A stretch of DNA of 25,643 nucleotides from a virus. How positions within the stretch are numbered: position 1 is the stretch's first letter; the number at the start of each line of letters is the position of its first letter. Shown in pieces: positions 1 to 5,973 of this stretch. The stretch covers positions 1 through 25,643 of the IMG/VR virus record IMGVR_UViG_3300023184_000472; one strand, 5' to 3'. The notes under the pieces are model-generated. The model did no database searches and had not been told where the DNA came from. It worked only from the letters and a program-made list of their open reading frames with translations. The translations under genes were made by a program, and so were the position numbers.

Positions 1-36
1 TGTTAAGTCCGATAAAATCTTTTGTGATGCGTCCAT
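1..36 (-). CDS. N-terminus of a further gene (possibly ribonucleotide reductase), cut by window edge
   Basis: An ATG at 36 opens a frame reading MDASQKILSDLT up to the window edge. It lies 35 nt after the helicase stop codon in the same direction, with an A-rich leader typical of the other starts here. The ILSDLT segment near the N-terminus is reminiscent of the start of class II (cobalamin-dependent) ribonucleotide reductases in phages, where an ILSD(I/L)TV stretch is common. Twelve residues are far too few to assign function. That a gene starts here is reasonably likely; its identity is a guess. Confidence 0.45.
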   Translation of the reverse strand, partial: MDASQKILSDLT

Positions 37-71
37 AGTTCTACTAATTCTTATTTTTTTTATTTTTTTGG

Positions 72-1448
72 TTATTGTTTTTCTCTTTCTTTTCTTTTAT
101 CAATCAAATCCTTGATTCGTTGTCTATTTCTTTCTTCTGTCTGTTCTTCAAGACCTAAGAATGTCACTGATGATTCTGTATCGATATCTAACATACCGTT
201 ATCAAATTTACAGTTTTCAAATACAACACCGTCATCACCAATTCTTGATTTAGTAATCGCAATTGTTGCTAATTTCATTTCTTTTTGTTGTAGTGATTTT
301 GCCACGGAAATTATTACGTGTCCAACCTGAGCTTTCTTGATTGACCCACCCATTTGGTCTGTTGTTACAACCTCAGAAGATATTGAACTTCTGTTACCTT
401 GAGTTGCCGTCCATCCTACTAAATTCATCTCGTGACACATCGCCTCAAAAGCTCTCATCACCGACCCTTCAGATTTCCATTCATCACCAAGGTTTTTGTT
501 AGGTACCACACAATCAATATAATCGAGTAATACCATGTCAATTTTGATACCATCAGCTATCATTTTTCTGATTTGTCCTTTGATTTGTAACATAGTTACA
601 GTATCTGATGGTAATTTTTTAAGTATTAACTTATTCTCCATTGAGTCTTTAATCTCTTTGACTTTAGCCATTACTTCTTCTTTCTTCGTAGTTAACTCAT
701 CAGGATGTACTTTCGTCCATAATGTGATGTGTTTCCTTTGAATGATTTTAGGGTTATCCTCAAAAAATATTTGTAGAACATTATACCCTAAGTTAAATGC
801 GTGATTTGAGATTTTAGTTAACAATGTTGACTTACCAACACCTGTTGGTGCTAGTACCACACCGATTTCACCTCTCGCTAAACCACCTTTTAAGAGTCTA
901 TCAATACCTGGGATACCCATTGGTATTGGATGTCTGTAATCTTCGTTTAAAACCTCATCTAAGTTGTTAAAAACATCTTCCATACCATCTTCTCTCTCAC
1001 CTACTTGTAAAGCCTCTCTAACGAGTGTTTCCAAAGTATCGTAATTCTCAAACTCTCCCCCGTCAATCACTTTTTGAGCCTTAGTAATCGCTTTCTGTAA
1101 CTCTTGTTGTTTACAGAATTTCAACGCTTTCTCTTGAACGAATTCTTGTCCCTCAGTCGGAGCATCTTTAATTTTTGTTAATGTGTCTAACACAATTTTA
1201 GATGCCAACTCTTGTTGTAGTTCTGATTTTGTAATTTGTTCTAAAGTGTCAAACGTTGGGGTGTGTTCGTATTTGGAGTAGTACTCCTTCACCATTTGAA
1301 TGATTATCTTAAAGTATTTGTTTTCAAAATAATTATTCTCAATTACATCGATAATTGACCTTGAAAAGTCTTTATCTACGATGATTTGATTTAATAATTG
1401 TATCTGAAAAGTACTCCCTAGATAATCGAAATTTTTGTTTGACGCCAT
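72..1448 (-). CDS. Replicative DNA helicase, DnaB/T4 gp41-like
   Basis: This is a 458-aa hexameric replicative helicase of the RecA-fold DnaB/gp41 family, expected to unwind DNA 5'-3' on the lagging strand and to recruit primase. An N-terminal helical region (about 1-150) is followed by the ATPase core. Walker A is APTGVGKS at about 200-207, a glutamate in FFEDNP near 230 fits the catalytic position, Walker B is MVLLDY with Asp309, and a TATQGNR segment near 348 fits the sensor/Q motif. The length is close to T4 gp41 (475 aa). The gene ends the SSB-recombinase-nuclease-unknown-helicase series, a T4-like replication set. The start at 1448 (MASNK) follows a 28-nt gap containing a variant of the repeated TATTTAT element, so it may also have its own promoter. 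No intein or frameshift was seen. Confidence 0.93.
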   Translation of the reverse strand: MASNKNFDYLGSTFQIQLLNQIIVDKDFSRSIIDVIENNYFENKYFKIIIQMVKEYYSKYEHTPTFDTLEQITKSELQQELASKIVLDTLTKIKDAPTEGQEFVQEKALKFCKQQELQKAITKAQKVIDGGEFENYDTLETLVREALQVGEREDGMEDVFNNLDEVLNEDYRHPIPMGIPGIDRLLKGGLARGEIGVVLAPTGVGKSTLLTKISNHAFNLGYNVLQIFFEDNPKIIQRKHITLWTKVHPDELTTKKEEVMAKVKEIKDSMENKLILKKLPSDTVTMLQIKGQIRKMIADGIKIDMVLLDYIDCVVPNKNLGDEWKSEGSVMRAFEAMCHEMNLVGWTATQGNRSSISSEVVTTDQMGGSIKKAQVGHVIISVAKSLQQKEMKLATIAITKSRIGDDGVVFENCKFDNGMLDIDTESSVTFLGLEEQTEERNRQRIKDLIDKRKEREKQ

Positions 1449-1468
1449 ATAATTTTAGTATTGTTTAA

Positions 1469-1476
1469 GATAAATA
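1469..1476 (-). promoter_or_regulatory. TATTTAT element (variant) upstream of helicase gene
   Basis: On the coding strand this reads TATTTATC, followed by TTAAAC and then the ATG 20 nt after the element. It is the weakest member of the repeated element described in the findings and overlaps the stop region of the preceding gene. Promoter function is inferred. Confidence 0.3.
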
Positions 1477-1929
1477 TTAAGCCTTAGTCGGAATTCCAAG
1501 GTACTCGTATGTTAAATTTTCTGCCGAAAAAATGTCAGTCAATTCCGAAAGTATACTTTTTATGTGTGGGCGTATGTCTACGGTGTATCTTATCTTAGGT
1601 GGGAAGATTTTTGCGTCCATCTGTCTATGACAAATTGTCATATCTCCGTCCTTAATAAAAATGTTAAAATGTTCAGGACCCTCGGTATTTGACGTTTCAA
1701 GCATCATTGGGTTCTGTTTAATTTCGTAAGAATTGTCCAACAAATAAGTTGTCGCTTTCATTTTTAAATCGTATTCTAAAGTCCCCTTCAACTCATAAAG
1801 ATATTCATAAAACTCAACCGAGTTTTTCGCGTCAGGGTTATAATTTCTTACATTAAAAAATCTTTGGACAATGATGTTGTCGTTAACCATCATTAAAAAT
1901 TCTAATTTCGTTGTTTCTTGGTCTTTCAT
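1477..1929 (-). CDS. Conserved-looking hypothetical protein in replication operon
   Basis: I do not recognise this 150-aa protein. It has no signal peptide or membrane segment, is rich in charged and aromatic residues, and begins with a hydrophobic-polar stretch (EFLMMVNDNIIVQRFF) that looks like the core of a small folded domain. It is sandwiched between the 5' nuclease (8-nt gap upstream) and the replicative helicase (28-nt gap downstream), so it is almost certainly cotranscribed with replication genes. T4 encodes a helicase loader (gp59, 217 aa) and other small accessory proteins in its replication set, and no other gene here fills that role. A loader or accessory function is therefore a positional hypothesis only. 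The start at 1929 is preceded by an A/T-rich leader like those of its neighbours. Confidence 0.8.
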   Translation of the reverse strand: MKDQETTKLEFLMMVNDNIIVQRFFNVRNYNPDAKNSVEFYEYLYELKGTLEYDLKMKATTYLLDNSYEIKQNPMMLETSNTEGPEHFNIFIKDGDMTICHRQMDAKIFPPKIRYTVDIRPHIKSILSELTDIFSAENLTYEYLGIPTKA

Positions 1930-1937
1930 AATAATTA

Positions 1938-2942
1938 TTATTTTTTTTTATAATTTTTCTTCTCTTTTCTTGTTAATTTTAAAAATGGGGTTAAGAAGTT
2001 TACCCAATTATTGTCCCCTTTTGGTAAAAATTTAAAGAATCCATCTTCCATCATCATTTTAATGATATTCCTATGTCCTCTCCCATCTGGGTCTAAAGAT
2101 TCTGTGTAATATAGTTCTACGAGTGTTTTACCTTCATCGGTAATTAATGGGTTTGATAAGTCTACAATTTTTTCATTGATTTCAAAAAATTCGTTTCCGT
2201 AAATTCCTGTTTTTGTTTTTCCTGACAGAAGATTTTTCAATACTGTATTGTCTTTATCCTCAGACAACAATCTTTCGGCCTTTGTTAAAATATCGGTTAT
2301 ATTAACTGTTTCGTCAAGTAGCTCAGGGAATAATTTAATTAAAGTTTTTTCACCTAAATAATAAATCCCATCAATATTGTCAGACTTATCTCCCGCCAAT
2401 ATCTTATAAGTTTTTACGTTCTCATGTGGAATGGAATAGTCGTAGATTTTGATTTTATCCCCGTTCTTATACGTTTGTTTTGCCGATGGGGAATAGACAC
2501 TCACCTTATCCGAAATAAGTTGTGTAAGGTCTTTATCTGACGAAAAAATGGTTTTAAATTCGTTGTGAGATATCTGACAATAGTAGGCGATTAAATCATC
2601 CGCCTCATTATTAGTAATGTTTATTTGTCTAATAAACATCTCTTCTAAATATTGTTTTACTCGTTCTTTTTGGGATTGGAAAGAGCTCTCTTTGTACTCA
2701 TTAATTTCCTTTGTACGATTTTCTTTGTATCTCGGATAGAGAAGTTTTCTACTTAAAGAATTTTCTTCTCCATCCCAAAATACAACTACCTTATCAAAAT
2801 TTTGTTCTTCAATAAATCTTCTGATAGTATTTAAAAAATGCCATATACCACCAATATGTTTACCGTCATGATAAAAATCTTTTACCCCATGAAATCCAAT
2901 CTTAAGGAGGTTATTCCCATCGACTAATAATGTTTTTATCAC
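1938..2942 (-). CDS. rnh: 5'-3' exonuclease / flap endonuclease, T4 RNase H-like
   Basis: This 334-aa FEN-superfamily nuclease is predicted to remove RNA primers and 5' flaps during lagging-strand synthesis (T4 RNase H is 305 aa). Metal-binding acidic motifs appear in family order: LLVDGNN with Asp8; VFWDGEE with Asp57; basic arch-like residues KLLYPRYKENR near 67-76; NEADDLIAYY with Glu113, Asp115 and Asp116; SSDKDL with Asp136 and Asp138; and AGDKSDNIDGI with Asp185 and Asp188 leading into a helix-three-turn-helix containing LGEKT. The C-terminus is lysine-rich and ends in a polyA tract in the DNA. The gene lies 16 nt after the recombinase stop and 8 nt before the next start, consistent with one operon. 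Two-metal catalysis is inferred from the complete acidic set. Confidence 0.93.
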   Translation of the reverse strand: MIKTLLVDGNNLLKIGFHGVKDFYHDGKHIGGIWHFLNTIRRFIEEQNFDKVVVFWDGEENSLSRKLLYPRYKENRTKEINEYKESSFQSQKERVKQYLEEMFIRQINITNNEADDLIAYYCQISHNEFKTIFSSDKDLTQLISDKVSVYSPSAKQTYKNGDKIKIYDYSIPHENVKTYKILAGDKSDNIDGIYYLGEKTLIKLFPELLDETVNITDILTKAERLLSEDKDNTVLKNLLSGKTKTGIYGNEFFEINEKIVDLSNPLITDEGKTLVELYYTESLDPDGRGHRNIIKMMMEDGFFKFLPKGDNNWVNFLTPFLKLTRKEKKNYKKK

Positions 2943-2958
2943 TTGTGTTGGTTTATAG

Positions 2959-3963
2959 TTATGACTGTTCTCTTTCTTCTTTCAAATCAAAATCGCCATC
3001 TGTTCCGATGATTTCTTTCCAATAGTCGGCGTACTCTTTCTTGTATTTTTCAATAGATGCCCTTTCTTCTGTCGCTTCTTTTCCCGCAATAAATCCATGA
3101 GGTGTTACGATGATTTTTCCATCTTCATAACCTAAACCATTAATGTGGTTTTTCATTACAGATACTTTAGTTCTTGATGCAAACTTAATAGTTCTTTTAT
3201 CTTTAGTTGCGGTAATTTTAGTTGTACCAGCACCTTTTTGATTACCAAACAAGAATACTAAAGAAGAGTTTAACCAAATAGCCTCACCACCTTTTGCCTT
3301 AATTTTTGGTTGTCCGAATGGATTGTCAGGTAACTCAACCCAAGGTTGATTAACAATGATTAAAGTATTCTCAAATTTTGAGTCAGCCTTACGACTTCCT
3401 GAAATCCGTTGGTTAATACCCATCCCAATCTTATCCGCCAATGTTGATGCGTTATGTTGTTTACCACCTTTACCTTCGTAAGTCATCTTACAAGGAACGG
3501 AACCAACTGAATCCCACATGAAACATAAACTATAATCTAATTCACCTTTTTCTTGTGCGTCTAACAACGAATTAATGTAATCAGTAATTTGTTCAATATA
3601 ATCAAAATTATTATTGAAGATATAAAACCCATCCCAATCTAATTCTCCTGTTTCTTGGTCAACAACTTCTTCACAGTCAAAACCCATTAGTTTTGCATGT
3701 TCGAATGACCATTTTTGTTCTGTAATGATAAACACAGGAAGTATTCCTTTCTTTTGAGCGTCAACCGCAGTCTTTACCAATGCCGTTGTTTTTCCTGTAT
3801 CTGAATGACCTAAAAACATATTCAAATGTCCTATTGCGGGTCCTGGTAAACCGACCGCATCTAAGAAATCGTTACCCAAATCAAAAAACCTTTGGGGTTT
3901 GTATTTCGCAGACGTTGAGAATTTATCTTTAATTGATTTAAAGTCGTTTTTCTTAATTGCCAT
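2959..3963 (-). CDS. uvsX: Recombinase, UvsX/RecA-like
   Basis: This is a RecA-family strand-exchange ATPase for recombination-dependent replication and repair. Walker A is GHSDTGKT at 52-59, Walker B is LCFMWDSVGS with Asp151, and a VNQPWVELP segment near 225 resembles the L2/motif-3 region. The C-terminal tail is acidic and basic (KEEREQS). I place the start at 3963 (MAIKKNDF), giving 334 aa against 391 in T4 UvsX. The frame stays open up to 4026, but that extension would translate the hairpin/T-tract region and has no family resemblance. The gene follows the SSB gene, its expected functional partner, across a 94-nt gap holding alternative stem-loops. It is followed by the 5' nuclease after 16 nt. 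Confidence 0.9.
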   Translation of the reverse strand: MAIKKNDFKSIKDKFSTSAKYKPQRFFDLGNDFLDAVGLPGPAIGHLNMFLGHSDTGKTTALVKTAVDAQKKGILPVFIITEQKWSFEHAKLMGFDCEEVVDQETGELDWDGFYIFNNNFDYIEQITDYINSLLDAQEKGELDYSLCFMWDSVGSVPCKMTYEGKGGKQHNASTLADKIGMGINQRISGSRKADSKFENTLIIVNQPWVELPDNPFGQPKIKAKGGEAIWLNSSLVFLFGNQKGAGTTKITATKDKRTIKFASRTKVSVMKNHINGLGYEDGKIIVTPHGFIAGKEATEERASIEKYKKEYADYWKEIIGTDGDFDLKEEREQS

Positions 3964-3993
3964 ATTGTCTATGTGTTTGTTAAATGTTTTGTT

Positions 3994-4051
3994 AAAAAAT
4001 AAGAACTTGGACATATACTTGGACACAATGTCCTAGTAAGTGTCCAAGTTC
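3994..4051 (-). terminator. Terminator / possible attenuator with alternative hairpins between SSB and recombinase genes
   Basis: On the coding strand, arm A (4051-4040, GAACTTGGACAC) can pair with arm B (4026-4017, 10 bp) or with arm C (4013-4003, 11 bp, GAACTTGGACA with TGTCCAAGTTC). Arm C is followed by TTATTTTTTAAC, a U-tract expected of an intrinsic terminator. The A-C and A-B pairings are mutually exclusive. A further GGACAT (4033-4028) offers a third, weaker partner. It lies 6 nt after the SSB stop codon, so partial termination of the SSB transcript is the simplest role. Confidence 0.7.
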
Positions 4052-4057
4052 AATAAC

Positions 4058-4918
4058 TTAGAATGGTAATTCTTCGTCAGGTTGGTCACCCGCTTGTGGG
4101 TCAATAGTTGGTTGTTTTTCAGATTTACCTCCCATAGAAATTTCTGACTCATCAGAGTTTCCATATGCGTATCCACCTTTGTCACTATCCCAACGTGGAG
4201 TTTCTCCTCGTGCGATTGCTTCAAGATATTCTACAGGTTTTTTAGAATAAACGTCAGACCAAGTAAGTTCGTCAGTAATCCAAGATTTTGCCGTCTCAGC
4301 ATCTTCATGAACAGGTCCCGCGTCTTCGTACATAACAGTTTGGATAACTGTGTAAACCGCACCTTTCGGAGTTTTTGCTTTGGTTAATTCAAGGATAATG
4401 TCACGACCCGTTGTCGCATCTGTAATATCACCTTTAGCTCTCCAAATAGGAATAATTTTGTCAAGGATTCCTTCGTTTTTGTAATTGTGTTTAAAACGCC
4501 AGAATTTAACTCCGTCCGCCTCATTATCACGGTCAATTACTTTTACGATGTAAAATTTACGAGGTTTGTATTGTTTAGCAAGTTCCTTGTCAGAATCTCT
4601 GCCCGTAGACATAAGTTCTTCGTTGACTTCACTCAAAGGTGAACGTTCATTGTCATTCTTGCCTGGGTCAAATAACTTTACCCATTTTCCATCCACTTGA
4701 ATCTCGTGGAACCATACTTCTTTAAAAGGTGAAGAACCATCAGGTGTTGGTAAGATTCTTAATCTTTTTTGACCTTGTTTCTCGTTATCCTTAAGGATTG
4801 CCGCGAAATACTTTTTCATTCTATCTTCTTGAGATATTTTTGAAGTGGAAGTATAACCACCTTGTTTTGATTGTTCGTACTGCGCTAGTACCGAATCTAG
4901 GGAATTGTTTGTCGCCAT
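4058..4918 (-). CDS. Single-stranded DNA-binding protein, T4 gp32-like
   Basis: This 286-aa protein coats ssDNA during replication and recombination. The N-terminus (MATNNSLDSVLAQYE) is followed by a basic segment, as in gp32. The OB-fold region (about 50-215) has the pattern KRLRILPTPDG, FHEIQVDGKWVKLFDP and FYIVKVIDRD...FWRFKHNYKNEGILDKI, which parallels gp32. A Gly/Ser-rich linker leads to an acidic C-terminus ending PDEELPF. There is no cysteine in the protein, so the zinc ligands of T4 gp32 (one His, three Cys) are not conserved apart from a possible His. The final EELPF resembles the tip of bacterial SSB rather than T4 gp32. A near-consensus promoter sits directly upstream. Start at 4918 is the first ATG, with an A/T-rich leader. 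Confidence 0.88.
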   Translation of the reverse strand: MATNNSLDSVLAQYEQSKQGGYTSTSKISQEDRMKKYFAAILKDNEKQGQKRLRILPTPDGSSPFKEVWFHEIQVDGKWVKLFDPGKNDNERSPLSEVNEELMSTGRDSDKELAKQYKPRKFYIVKVIDRDNEADGVKFWRFKHNYKNEGILDKIIPIWRAKGDITDATTGRDIILELTKAKTPKGAVYTVIQTVMYEDAGPVHEDAETAKSWITDELTWSDVYSKKPVEYLEAIARGETPRWDSDKGGYAYGNSDESEISMGGKSEKQPTIDPQAGDQPDEELPF

Positions 4919-4944
4919 ATAATTTAAGTTTTAATTGTTTACTA

Positions 4945-4973
4945 AGTATAAGTGTCAGCCTTTGTTTTGTCAA
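4945..4973 (-). promoter_or_regulatory. Sigma70-type promoter for SSB/replication operon
   Basis: The coding strand carries TTGACA (4973-4968), a 17-nt spacer and TATACT (4950-4945). This is a full -35 consensus and a near-consensus -10 with ideal spacing. Expected initiation is near 4938, giving a leader of about 20 nt before the SSB start at 4918. It lies directly after the terminator of the preceding gene, so it plausibly starts an independently controlled early or middle transcript. Confidence 0.75.
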
Positions 4974-4983
4974 ATAATTTAAA

Positions 4984-5009
4984 GAAAAAAACGGTCAGTT
5001 AAGACCGTT
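4984..5009 (-). terminator. Intrinsic terminator after proline-repeat protein gene
   Basis: The coding strand reads AACGGTC, a TTAACT loop, then GACCGTT (5009-5003 with 4996-4990), a perfect 7-bp GC-containing stem directly followed by a T-rich tract. It begins 3 nt after the stop codon of the 5013-5699 gene and closes the tail-gene transcript just before the promoter of the replication genes. Confidence 0.85.
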
Positions 5010-5012
5010 AAT

Positions 5013-5699
5013 TTACTTTAGTTTCGAAAAAGTGTCGATATCGGTGTCTGTGTTTCCGAAGTCTCTAAAACTTTTTTTAATATCACCAGGAGAATATGCT
5101 TCAACATCGTCTTTGGTTAAAATATACTCATTTTTTCCTGTCTTTTCCATATCTTCTTGTTTATCCTCAAAGAAATCTGTTAGTTTTTGGTTGAATGGTC
5201 CTGAATCCAAACTTCTTAATTCTAATTTTTCTTCAGGAGTCTTTACTCTATATTTTTCAACCTTAGTTTCAAGGTCATTTAATTTATTCATAATCGAATC
5301 CATATCAGAAAGCTTACTTTCCAATCCTTCAAGGTGTTTAAATAAATTGTTAAAGTATTCCTCTTGTTTTTTCTCAACATTTTGTTGTGATTTAACCAAG
5401 TCCGTTATCTCAAGTTCTTTTTTCTCTTTCTTTTCATCACCAAGTTTTTCAACATCAGGGTCAGATGAAATGTCCACAGATTCGGGTGGTACTCCAGCTC
5501 CCGCATCAGGAGGAGGTGGTGCTCCTGCCCCCGCATCAGGAGGAGGTGGTGGGACCGCACCTGCATCAGGAGGAGGGACCGCTCCAGCATCAGGAGGAGG
5601 TGGTAAGGCAGCATCTTGTTCAGTAATATAATTGTTAATACTCTTATATCTCATTACTTCATTTAAGATTTTTACGTCTATTTTCATTTTCTTATCCAT
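5013..5699 (-). CDS. Proline-repeat, coiled-coil phage protein; possible capsid-targeted or structural protein
   Basis: This is a 228-aa protein of unrecognised function. Residues 1-30 form a basic, amphipathic segment ending NNYITEQ. Residues about 33-75 are tandem copies of PPPPDAGA. An acidic-basic charged stretch follows, then a probable coiled coil (about 95-150; heptad-like QEEYFNNLFKHLEGLESKL). The C-terminal part (about 155-228, LRSLDSGPFNQKLTDFF onwards) looks like a small conserved domain. ITE at 25-27 and LNE at 12-14 fit the (I/L)-x-E cleavage rule of T4 prohead protease, so the N-terminus could be a capsid-targeting peptide. The start codon overlaps the upstream stop by 8 nt (translational coupling), and a strong terminator follows. 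It could equally be a tail or neck accessory protein. Confidence 0.85.
   Translation of the reverse strand: MDKKMKIDVKILNEVMRYKSINNYITEQDAALPPPPDAGAVPPPDAGAVPPPPPDAGAGAPPPPDAGAGVPPESVDISSDPDVEKLGDEKKEKKELEITDLVKSQQNVEKKQEEYFNNLFKHLEGLESKLSDMDSIMNKLNDLETKVEKYRVKTPEEKLELRSLDSGPFNQKLTDFFEDKQEDMEKTGKNEYILTKDDVEAYSPGDIKKSFRDFGNTDTDIDTFSKLK
5495..5604 (-). repeat. Imperfect tandem repeat encoding PPPPDAGA units
   Basis: On the plus strand GCATCAGGAGGAGGTGGT recurs at 5503-5520, 5533-5550, 5563-5577 (shortened) and 5587-5604, with variable GCTCC/GGGACC spacers. The minus-strand product is a series of PPPPDAGA-type units, a probable extended proline-rich spacer between the N-terminal peptide and the coiled coil. 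Variable unit length suggests expansion and contraction by slippage. Confidence 0.9.
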
Positions 5700-5916
5700 T
5701 TAATAATTGTTTTACTCCAGTAGTTGTTTCAACTTGGATTTTTTTATTTTTAGACATGGTGTTGTCCACTCTTTCGATTAAACCGTCTTTCATTCTGATT
5801 GTATAACAATCTCCTGTATCTAAATCACAAACTTGCTTATTACCATCACCCAAATCTTTTTCGGTGTGTCGAGTATTTTTACCTAAGTAGTTGTCTAAAA
5901 TTAATTTTGTATTCAT
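5692..5916 (-). CDS. Small hypothetical protein
   Basis: I do not recognise this 74-aa protein. It begins MNTKLILDNYLGKNTRHTEK and contains VCDLDTGDCYTIRMKDGLIERVD, a short beta-rich stretch with two cysteines seven residues apart. It has no membrane segment or signal peptide. It is preceded by a terminator for the hub gene and by a TATTTATA element with 14-nt spacing to the ATG, so it probably opens a two-gene unit with the proline-repeat protein, whose start it overlaps by 8 nt. Its placement suggests a late virion or assembly protein, but nothing in the sequence gives a function. Confidence 0.75.
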   Translation of the reverse strand: MNTKLILDNYLGKNTRHTEKDLGDGNKQVCDLDTGDCYTIRMKDGLIERVDNTMSKNKKIQVETTTGVKQLLNG

Positions 5917-5930
5917 AACTAATGTTTCTA

Positions 5931-5938
5931 TATAAATA
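5931..5938 (-). promoter_or_regulatory. TATTTATA element, candidate late promoter (5692-5916 gene)
   Basis: The coding strand reads GATATATTTATATAGAAAC, with exactly 14 nt between the element and the ATG at 5916. It lies just downstream of the hub-gene terminator, as expected for a promoter of a new transcript. It shares its spacing and trailing AAAC with the elements at 18081 and 20093. Confidence 0.5.
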
Positions 5939-5942
5939 TATC

Positions 5943-5969
5943 AAAAAGATAAAATGTTAGTTTTATCTT
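5943..5969 (-). terminator. Intrinsic terminator after the 2239-aa hub gene
   Basis: The coding strand reads AAGATAAAA, a CTAACA loop, then TTTTATCTT followed by more T residues (arms 5969-5961 and 5954-5946). The 9-bp stem is mostly A-T. It starts 4 nt after the hub stop codon. Confidence 0.65.
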
Positions 5970-5973
5970 GGTT

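Noticed and set aside
3964-4026. Upstream extension of the recombinase reading frame (21 extra codons).
   Set aside because: It would translate the terminator T-tract and hairpin arms. The family-like N-terminus and the usual A/T-rich leader point to the ATG at 3963.
4033-4224. 63-codon minus-strand frame overlapping the end of the SSB gene and the hairpin region.
   Set aside because: It is out of frame inside the SSB gene and runs through the terminator hairpins. No protein-like pattern.
5032-5631. 199-codon plus-strand ORF opposite the proline-repeat gene.
   Set aside because: Its Gly/Ala/Ser-rich product is the antisense reading of the PPPPDAGA repeats and charged coiled coil. No plus-strand gene neighbours it and the minus-strand gene is in an operon.
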